Shown here: in pieces, positions 7,118 through 12,491 of the stretch
Layout of the letters: each line of letters starts with the position of its first letter
Position numbering within the stretch: position 1 is the stretch's first letter
Source of the DNA: Crocinitomicaceae bacterium
Lineage (GTDB): Bacteria > Bacteroidota > Bacteroidia > Flavobacteriales_D > Crocinitomicaceae
NCBI GenBank assembly: GCA_011522905.1
Contig: WTIB01000213.1
Coordinates: 1 to 12,491 of the forward strand
Direction of reading: 5' to 3'
Length of the DNA stretch: 12,491 bases
Notes under the pieces: generated by a model
Seen by the model: the letters and a program-made list of their open reading frames with translations, nothing else
The model's database searches: none
What the model was told of the DNA's origin: nothing
Translations under genes and position numbers: made by a program

Positions 7118-8013
7118 TAGACCTGCTGGTGTTGTAGATGTTCCACAATCTTTGCTGGAAAATCAGGAGTGTCTTTATATGGAAACCTGAAATATCGAGA
7201 CGCGTGCATGGCATAATCTGAATAGGCCACATGAACATATCTATTGTCGCAATACACTCCTAAAGGCAATTGACAACCTCCATCCATTAACCTCAATACC
7301 TCCCGTTCTAAATGAACCAACTTTTGTACCTCAGTATCGTTGATTTTTTGAAGTATTTGATGTAATTCCTTGTCTTGCTCGCGAATCTGAATGGCCAAAA
7401 CACCTTGAGCTGGAGCAGGGACAAACTCATCAGGTGTGAGGTCCACTGTAATTAAATCTGACAAGTCTAGCTTTAATCTTTCAACACCGGCTTTGGCCAA
7501 CAAAATGGCATCATATTCACCTGACTTGAGTTTCTCTACTCTGGTTGGAACATTTCCTCTTAGATCTTTAATTTCAACGTCAGACCTTAGTGCTAATAGC
7601 TGAGATTTCCGCCGGGCAGCTGATGTACCCACAACCGCTTTTTTCTTCAGCTCCCAGAGTGCATTCGGTGCATGAGCAGATTTTCTAATGAGTAAAAGCT
7701 CACAAGGATTTGCACGCTGAGAAACCGCTGCTGTAATCAACCCTTCCGGTGTGCTTGTTTCTAAATCTTTATGAGAATGTACGGCAATATCAATGTCGTG
7801 ATTCAATAAGGCTACCTCAATTTCTTTAGTGAAAAAACCCTTGCCTTCGATCTTATCAAAGCTTAAATCCTGTATGCGATCACCCTTTGTTTTGATGACC
7901 TGAATATTTACATGCTGACCAATTGCCTCCAATTGAGCCTTCACATGATTTGCCTGCCACATAGCCAAATCACTACCTCTTGTACCTATTGTTATTGTTT
8001 TAACTTGAAGCAT
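7117..8013 (-). CDS. hemC: Porphobilinogen deaminase (hydroxymethylbilane synthase)
   Basis: Polymerises four porphobilinogens into hydroxymethylbilane. The 298 residues cover the full family. The N-terminus has IGTRGSDLAMWQ (Arg12); the catalytic Asp83 lies in HSHKDL, in place of the HSMKD of enterobacteria; substrate-binding arginines are in SAARRKSQL (Arg134, Arg135) and DLRGNVPTR (Arg152, Arg158). VPAPAQGVLAIQ is at 198-209, and the cofactor-bearing Cys247 sits in MDGGCQLPLG. The ATG at 8013 lies 14 bases inside the end of hemA, and the stop overlaps the start of hemD, so the three hem genes are very likely translated from one transcript. No key residue is missing. Confidence 0.97.
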   Translation of the reverse strand: MLQVKTITIGTRGSDLAMWQANHVKAQLEAIGQHVNIQVIKTKGDRIQDLSFDKIEGKGFFTKEIEVALLNHDIDIAVHSHKDLETSTPEGLITAAVSQRANPCELLLIRKSAHAPNALWELKKKAVVGTSAARRKSQLLALRSDVEIKDLRGNVPTRVEKLKSGEYDAILLAKAGVERLKLDLSDLITVDLTPDEFVPAPAQGVLAIQIREQDKELHQILQKINDTEVQKLVHLEREVLRLMDGGCQLPLGVYCDNRYVHVAYSDYAMHASRYFRFPYKDTPDFPAKIVEHLQHQQV

Positions 8014-9229
8014 TGTTCTTCAGAATAATTTCTTTCGCCAATTTCATGGGGCCACTGATGTATTTCTTTTCAACATAACCCAATACCTTATCGAATACTT
8101 CTCGTGTTTCCGGGTCCATGTTTTCAATATCTGATTTAAAAACTTCAGCAACAGCCGTTCTACGAATTTCCTTTACTTGTTTTGGAACTTCTTTCATTGC
8201 AAGCTCTACATTGCGTTCCTTTGTCAATTGCATGAATGCAACATTTGCTTCTTCAAGTATTTTTTTGACCTGAATGACCTCCCCTGATCTCACCTTAAGA
8301 TTATCGTCTGAAACCTTTTGGAGGTAATCAATGGAAACATAATTCGTATTATACGAACGAACTACTTCCGGGTCAATATCTGAAGGAATAGCAATATCAA
8401 CTATGGTTTTTCGATCATTATCTCCATTCAAAAGTTGTTTATATGCAGGAACATCTATCAAATGCTTATCAGCTCCTGTGCAAGTAAGTAAGACATCGAA
8501 ACCATCTTGGTATTCACCTAATTCTGCCAATGAAAAAGCCTTTCCACCAATATCATTTGCCAACTTTTCGGCATTTTCTATAGAACGATTGAAAACAACA
8601 AAGTTACTGTAGCCATGCTTTTTCAGAAATTTACACATCGTGGTATTCGTTAGCCCTGCTCCCACGATTACAAATTTAGCATCAAGGGCTATGTTCAGAT
8701 TTCTCAGCTTATGATAAGCGAGAGAAACCACAGAAACTGGTTTTTTTGCAATATTGGTTTCTGTATAAACCTTTTTGGCTGTTTCAATTACTTTTCTGGT
8801 TAATAAACGAATGAAATCACCAGTCAATCCGTAAGACTTCGAGGCCTCATATGCTCCACGTACCTGAGTAATGATTTCTCTTTCTCCTACAATCATAGAA
8901 TCGATTGATGACGCCACAGACAAGGCATGCTTTACAGCATCTGCTTTGTGAAACACCTCTACTTTTTGACAAAGCTCATCTAAGTGTACTCGTTCCATTT
9001 CTGGATACAAGAAGGATAAAAAATCTTCCGTGGAAATATTTTGATAAGCAACAAAGGTGAATTCTACCCTGTTGCAAGTAGTTAAATACATCATTTCTTT
9101 GAAGCCAAAATGAGCCTTTGCCTCTGACAAACGAGTACTTTGATTTTCCGCATCAATATGAAGCAAACCTATTTGATTTACATCAAGATTTCTGTGGGTA
9201 AAAGCGTGGATATATAATGTCTCTAACAC
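8000..9229 (-). CDS. hemA: Glutamyl-tRNA reductase
   Basis: First step of C5-pathway tetrapyrrole synthesis: NADPH-dependent reduction of Glu-tRNA(Glu) to glutamate-1-semialdehyde. Numbering from the GTG at 9229 (409 residues), the catalytic Cys52 sits in TTCNRVE (50-56), the family signature SIDSMIVGEREI spans 108-119, and the NADPH-binding GAGLTN is at 190-195. The C-terminal helical dimerisation region runs to the end. There is no in-frame ATG near the start. The frame can extend to a TTG at 9268, but the GTG at 9229 places the first conserved block (AFTHRN) about 9 residues in, as in other GluTRs, so I chose it. First gene of the hemA-hemC-hemD group. GluTR is commonly the control point of the pathway; the 11-bp tandem repeat at 9272-9293 lies just upstream. 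Confidence 0.95.
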   Translation of the reverse strand: MLETLYIHAFTHRNLDVNQIGLLHIDAENQSTRLSEAKAHFGFKEMMYLTTCNRVEFTFVAYQNISTEDFLSFLYPEMERVHLDELCQKVEVFHKADAVKHALSVASSIDSMIVGEREIITQVRGAYEASKSYGLTGDFIRLLTRKVIETAKKVYTETNIAKKPVSVVSLAYHKLRNLNIALDAKFVIVGAGLTNTTMCKFLKKHGYSNFVVFNRSIENAEKLANDIGGKAFSLAELGEYQDGFDVLLTCTGADKHLIDVPAYKQLLNGDNDRKTIVDIAIPSDIDPEVVRSYNTNYVSIDYLQKVSDDNLKVRSGEVIQVKKILEEANVAFMQLTKERNVELAMKEVPKQVKEIRRTAVAEVFKSDIENMDPETREVFDKVLGYVEKKYISGPMKLAKEIILKNNASS

Positions 9230-9271
9230 GTATAATATAACTACTTGACAAATATCGGGAGTCACCAAGGA

Positions 9272-9293
9272 AATATTGTCATAATATTGTCAT
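9272..9293. repeat. Perfect 11-bp tandem repeat in the hemA / HAD divergent spacer
   Basis: AATATTGTCAT occurs twice with no gap (9272-9282 and 9283-9293). The period is close to one helical turn, so both copies face the same side of the DNA. It lies 43 bases upstream of the preferred hemA start and 50 bases upstream of the HAD gene start. No exact TANNTTTG promoter was found in this spacer; GATATTTG at 9256-9249 (minus strand) is one mismatch away. A binding site for a transcription factor is possible but unproven. Confidence 0.6.
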
Positions 9294-9342
9294 AACCATA
9301 AATTAATTCCATATTTATCCCATCACTTAGATTTAAACCTAT

Positions 9343-9969
9343 ATGAAAAAAATAGATGCCTTATTATTTGACCTTGGAGGTGTACTTATTGATGTAGATT
9401 ATCATAAAACCATCGATGCTTTTGCTCAATTGGGGGTTCAAAACCCCTCTGATTTGTATAATCAATTTGGTCAAAATCAATTATTCGATCAATACGAAAA
9501 AGGAGAAGTGTCGAGTAAATTCTTTTTAGAGCAGCTAAAACCACTGACAAAAAATAACACGAGTGAACCTGATATTGTTACTGCTTGGAATGCTATGATT
9601 GGTGATTTTCCAACTGAAAAGCTTGACTTTATAGCTGAATTGTCACAACATCATCCATGCTTTTTATTGAGCAATACAAATGAAATACATCTTAAAAAAG
9701 CCATTGAAAATTTACAAAAAACAGCTTTTAAGAATTTAGATGATTTATTCATAAAATGTTATTATTCTCATATTATCGGGAAAAGAAAGCCTGAAGTAGA
9801 GACCTTTAAATGGGTTGTTGATCAAATGGGTATGGAGGCAAATAAAGTGCTTTTTATAGACGATTCTCCACAACATATTGAAGGCGCAAAAAAGGCTGGG
9901 TTACAAGTAATTTATTACAAAGAAGCTTCTGATTTATTCAGTATAAGAGATAGGGTTAATTTTCTCTAA
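9343..9969 (+). CDS. HAD-superfamily hydrolase (subclass IA), YihX-like phosphatase
   Basis: A 208-residue cytoplasmic phosphatase-type protein. All four HAD motifs are present: nucleophile Asp10 in FDLGGVLIDVD, Ser110-Asn-Thr in LLSNTN, Lys149 in GKRKPEVETF, and the acidic pair Asp173-Asp174 in FIDDSPQHIEGA. Motif I is DLG rather than the usual DxD. This is also the case in E. coli YihX, an alpha-glucose-1-phosphate phosphatase, which shares SNTN, RKPE and the DD..NIEGA block. Substrate cannot be told from sequence; many such proteins act on sugar phosphates or other small phosphoesters. The gene is divergent from hemA and its 3' end overlaps the convergent T9SS gene by 14 bases. It looks more AT-rich than the hem genes. 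Start ATG at 9343 is followed by MKKIDALLFD, as expected. Confidence 0.93.
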   Translation: MKKIDALLFDLGGVLIDVDYHKTIDAFAQLGVQNPSDLYNQFGQNQLFDQYEKGEVSSKFFLEQLKPLTKNNTSEPDIVTAWNAMIGDFPTEKLDFIAELSQHHPCFLLSNTNEIHLKKAIENLQKTAFKNLDDLFIKCYYSHIIGKRKPEVETFKWVVDQMGMEANKVLFIDDSPQHIEGAKKAGLQVIYYKEASDLFSIRDRVNFL

Positions 9970-11995
9970 TCAAATGGATAAAGCCATGCTTCATGCCTTC
10001 ATCAAATAATAATTTATAAGAATATACCCCCTGCATCAGGTCAGAACCGTCAAATGATTTTCCTGAAAACGGCTCTTCATTCTCTTTATGACTATATACC
10101 CTGTTACCCCATCGGTCAAAATACATGATTTCGTATGCATTACAGGTTTTGAAATATGCTTCCAAATCAAAAACATCATTAGCCCCGTCGCCATTTGGGG
10201 TTAATACATTGGGGAAATCAAAATCATTGAATGAATAGATATTTATGATTTCCAATTCAGTAAAGGATACAGGGGATTCACAGCCATTAATTGTTACCAT
10301 CACCGAATAGGTCCCCATATCTTCAATTAAAGCTGGAAATATCAACGACTCTTCGGTTGAACTAAAACCATTGGGCCCAGTCCAAGAATAAAAGGCATCC
10401 GCATTAGGATTCAAAGAAATTTCTAATACATCCCCTGGACAATCCAATGGACTGTTGGTTGATATAACTGGAGCGCTTGGTATTGGATACACAATAAGCT
10501 CGTATGTAATGATTGAATCACAGCCTAGAGTTGTGAAAAGATTAAAGTCGTAGGTTCCAGATGTGGTCATTGTGGTGCCCTCATAGGTAATGGATTCTCC
10601 TTCACATATCGCTGTATCTATTACGAAAGCATATGCTGGATTAACAGTGAGATTAAGCTGAACTGTGGAATCACATCCAGAAATGGATTGGAGATTTTGA
10701 ACATATATGCCCGTTGTGTTTATTTCATCAGGTCCAAATTGATATGTTTGGTTTGAGCAAATTGTTTCTACAATATTTATGTCGTAGGTCTCATTGACCT
10801 CAATTGCGGCAACAGTGGTATCACTATTACAACCGTCAACTTGAATGTATATCGAATAATCTCCGGAATTGTCATTTGACAAATCAGGAATAAATGTATT
10901 TGCGCTGTTCGATGTAAAACCATCTGGTCCCTCCCAAAAATAGATGGCATCAGTAACCTCAGTTGTTGATAAGAAAAGTGTATCTGTACTACAAATGGGA
11001 TCATTCGTATTGAGGTCTGGTGAAGGAATAGGTGCTGGCTCAGTAATTTCCACTGATGTAATCTCTTCACAAGCACCATCTCTGACATAAACATCATAGT
11101 TACCAGGACCCAACTCATCAAAGCTTGGTGTTGAAGAGTAGGAAATACCATCCAAAGAGTACTCAAGATTGTTTCCAATTGCTGTAATCTCTATCTCTCC
11201 GTCTTCAAAACCATTGCAAGACACATCAAATTTGGTAACTGCTAAAACTTCAAAAGGGATAAATATTGGCGCTGGCGCGTCAAATGTCGGACTACCCTGA
11301 GGCACACCATCATAAGTGGCATTTCCTTGAATGTTATTATAGTTGTTATCCATTTTATAATAACCCAATAAATCAGGTTCAGCATTTGGATTTAGTAATA
11401 AATTCATGTTGAGCCTAATCTGTTGTTCTGTCCGTGCAGTCTGCCAAATTCGAACCTCATCAATTCTTCCTCTAAATTGTTCAGGTCCATTGGTCCAATT
11501 TGATCTGCTTCCGATAGCTACATCCCAATCATTGGTCACAAGATCACCTGTGGCAGGCACTTCATTAACTAAACAACCATCAACATAGTACTTTATGGAT
11601 GAACCATCATAAGTTGCCGCCACATGATACCAAGTGTTGGTGCTTAAAGTATATGGATTAAGACATATATAAAAATCATTCGTTGTCGTAATCTGAAAAC
11701 TGTTTGGTCGGAAAAGATAATTGCAATCTGTAGTGGCATCATGCTTTGAAATGATGTTGGCATTATTCTGCCTCCTCATGACCGCTTCAACGGTAATTTG
11801 GTTACCACTTACATCTAAGTCTCCAATATTTACCCATTTCTCTCCTGGACCTTCAACATTGACAACATTTTGCGCTGTCACGTTTGGCGCGAAGAAAACT
11901 AGTAAAGTCAATAAAGCATAAATGTACTGATAGAAAATATGGTTTGAAATAAGGATTTTCAATTCAGTATGTTTAGTTCTGCTATATAGACACAT
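9956..11995 (-). CDS. T9SS type B cargo protein with LamG, SprB-repeat, Ig-like and CHU_C domains
   Basis: A 679-residue secreted or surface-attached protein. In order: a signal peptide with hydrophobic core near 25-37, ending NVTAQ near 42; a LamG/concanavalin-like lectin domain (about 43-220) with WYHVAATYDG, YYVDG and GRIDEVRIWQTART; a SprB repeat (about 251-319) with DVSCNGFEDGEIEI, EYSLDG and a closing ITEP; an Ig-like module (324-400); two short modules of the 'tG.Y......CDS' type (404-452 and 454-504); a second Ig-like module (507-585); and a C-terminal CHU_C domain (589-679) with FPNVLTPNGDGANDVF and DRWGNRVY. The last is the T9SS type B sorting signal. Expected role: carbohydrate or glycan binding, adhesion or gliding-associated surface function. 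ATG at 11995 was used, but a TTG at 11962 gives a neater signal peptide (MKILISNHIFYQ...) and fits the promoter at 12002-12009 better. Confidence 0.93.
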   Translation of the reverse strand: MCLYSRTKHTELKILISNHIFYQYIYALLTLLVFFAPNVTAQNVVNVEGPGEKWVNIGDLDVSGNQITVEAVMRRQNNANIISKHDATTDCNYLFRPNSFQITTTNDFYICLNPYTLSTNTWYHVAATYDGSSIKYYVDGCLVNEVPATGDLVTNDWDVAIGSRSNWTNGPEQFRGRIDEVRIWQTARTEQQIRLNMNLLLNPNAEPDLLGYYKMDNNYNNIQGNATYDGVPQGSPTFDAPAPIFIPFEVLAVTKFDVSCNGFEDGEIEITAIGNNLEYSLDGISYSSTPSFDELGPGNYDVYVRDGACEEITSVEITEPAPIPSPDLNTNDPICSTDTLFLSTTEVTDAIYFWEGPDGFTSNSANTFIPDLSNDNSGDYSIYIQVDGCNSDTTVAAIEVNETYDINIVETICSNQTYQFGPDEINTTGIYVQNLQSISGCDSTVQLNLTVNPAYAFVIDTAICEGESITYEGTTMTTSGTYDFNLFTTLGCDSIITYELIVYPIPSAPVISTNSPLDCPGDVLEISLNPNADAFYSWTGPNGFSSTEESLIFPALIEDMGTYSVMVTINGCESPVSFTELEIINIYSFNDFDFPNVLTPNGDGANDVFDLEAYFKTCNAYEIMYFDRWGNRVYSHKENEEPFSGKSFDGSDLMQGVYSYKLLFDEGMKHGFIHLIREN

Positions 11996-12001
11996 CAACT
12001 A

Positions 12002-12009
12002 CAAAAATA
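12002..12009 (-). promoter_or_regulatory. Possible -7 promoter element for the LamG/CHU_C protein gene
   Basis: TATTTTTG (12009-12002, minus strand) matches the Bacteroidota -7 consensus TANNTTTG in the 55-base spacer between the two T9SS cargo genes. I see no TTTG at the usual distance upstream, so support is partial. If used, transcription would start near 11996, leaving almost no leader for the ATG at 11995 but about 34 bases for the TTG at 11962. Confidence 0.35.
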
Positions 12010-12050
12010 GTTGCATCCAGCATATAAAATATAAAAATTGATTTTTTTGT

Positions 12051-12491
12051 CTACTCGAAGATGTGAATAAACCCAGATAAGGACTTCATTCCGTATGTCA
12101 AATGGTAGAAATAAACCCCCTCAGGAAGTTTTTCTCCAACAAATGAAACACCATTGAAAGATTCTTCCCCTCTCTCTTGTTCAAAGACTTGATTACCCCA
12201 GCGATCACGAATCGAGAAGCTAAAATCCTCACAGTATCCAATATAATCTTCTACTATGATTTCGTCATTAACCCCATCATTGTTCGCAGTAATTACATTT
12301 GGGAATGTAAATTCGTCTATTTCAAAGTTTTCTATACCTAATTCCAATTCCGCTACTTCAGAGACACATGAATTAAGCGAATAATAAGCCGTATATGTAC
12401 CCTCATTTGTGTAATTCAATTCAAATTCATTATTTGCCTCTTCCGAGAAGTACCCATTTGGTCCGTTCCAATGGAATTCAGCATTCGGAAT
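12051..12491 (-). CDS. T9SS type B cargo protein, C-terminal part (N-terminus outside window)
   Basis: The frame is open from the right edge to the TAG at 12051, giving 146 residues with no credible internal start, so this is the tail of a longer gene. Residues 1-52 are the end of an Ig-like module (FHWNGPNGYFSEE, then YTNEGTYTAYYSLNSC). Residues about 56-146 form a CHU_C / T9SS type B sorting domain: FPNVITANNDGVNDEI, DRWGNQVFEQ, FNG.S, and GVYFYHLTYG before the terminal FIHIFE. The Ig-like and CHU_C modules closely resemble those ending the next protein downstream, so the two genes are tandem relatives. The missing N-terminal domains, which would tell its binding partner, cannot be seen. 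Confidence 0.93.
   Translation of the reverse strand: MPNAEFHWNGPNGYFSEEANNEFELNYTNEGTYTAYYSLNSCVSEVAELELGIENFEIDEFTFPNVITANNDGVNDEIIVEDYIGYCEDFSFSIRDRWGNQVFEQERGEESFNGVSFVGEKLPEGVYFYHLTYGMKSLSGFIHIFE

Noticed and set aside
10777..11178. Minus-strand 133-residue frame within the T9SS cargo gene
   Set aside because: It is an out-of-frame shadow of the SprB/Ig-like region, with no domain of its own.
12024..12048. AAAAAT-TG-ATTTTT palindrome between the two T9SS genes as an intrinsic terminator
   Set aside because: The stem is only A/T pairs with a two-base loop, which cannot form a stable hairpin. AT-rich spacer composition explains it.
1..12491. tRNA, rRNA, CRISPR array, insertion sequence or prophage integration genes
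   Set aside because: None were seen. All spacers are under about 215 bases, and I found no tRNA-like cloverleaf, spaced repeats, transposase or integrase motifs.

Overview
The window looks like a low-to-medium GC chromosome segment from a free-living, probably marine, member of the Bacteroidota (Cytophagales/Flavobacteriales-like). The evidence is: two proteins ending in the CHU_C / type B sorting domain of the type IX secretion system (T9SS), a SprB-type repeat, a large outer-membrane protein of a style common in Bacteroidota, Bacteroidota-type promoter elements (TTTG and TANNTTTG), a HemC with an HSHKD active-site loop, and little sign of Shine-Dalgarno sequences. No RNA genes, CRISPR arrays, insertion sequences or phage integration genes were seen. 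No stretch over about 215 bases lacks a gene.

Layout from left to right. (1) Positions 1-479 (minus) hold the N-terminal part of a secreted protein resembling Bacteroidota tail-fibre / trimeric-adhesin proteins, with a good promoter 120-160 bases upstream. (2) Positions 694-9229 are an unbroken run of seven minus-strand genes. In transcription order they are hemA, hemC, hemD, a 1148-residue predicted outer-membrane protein, a full-length homologue of alkylglycerol monooxygenase (AGMO/TMEM195), a YhhN/TMEM86 lysoplasmalogenase-family protein and a group III truncated haemoglobin. The hem genes overlap one another, and so do the last three genes; the two gaps in the run are only 56 and 32 bases. 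(3) A short divergent spacer with an 11-bp perfect tandem repeat separates hemA from a plus-strand HAD-family phosphatase (9343-9969). (4) That gene overlaps tail to tail with a 679-residue T9SS cargo protein built from LamG, SprB, Ig-like and CHU_C modules. (5) The right edge holds the C-terminal end of a second, related T9SS cargo protein.

How the genes may work together: hemA-hemC-hemD make uroporphyrinogen III from glutamyl-tRNA. Further down the same run lie a haem protein (the globin) and an O2-dependent di-iron membrane oxygenase predicted to cleave alkyl ether lipids. The AGMO homologue is translationally coupled to a predicted lysoplasmalogenase, the other known type of ether-lipid-cleaving membrane enzyme. 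The sequence therefore suggests a bacterial ether-lipid degradation cassette (AGMO + YhhN + truncated globin) attached to a haem operon. This is the most interesting candidate system in the window. Both enzyme activities are inferred from family membership, and the AGMO homologue carries His where the animal enzyme has a Glu implicated in tetrahydrobiopterin binding.
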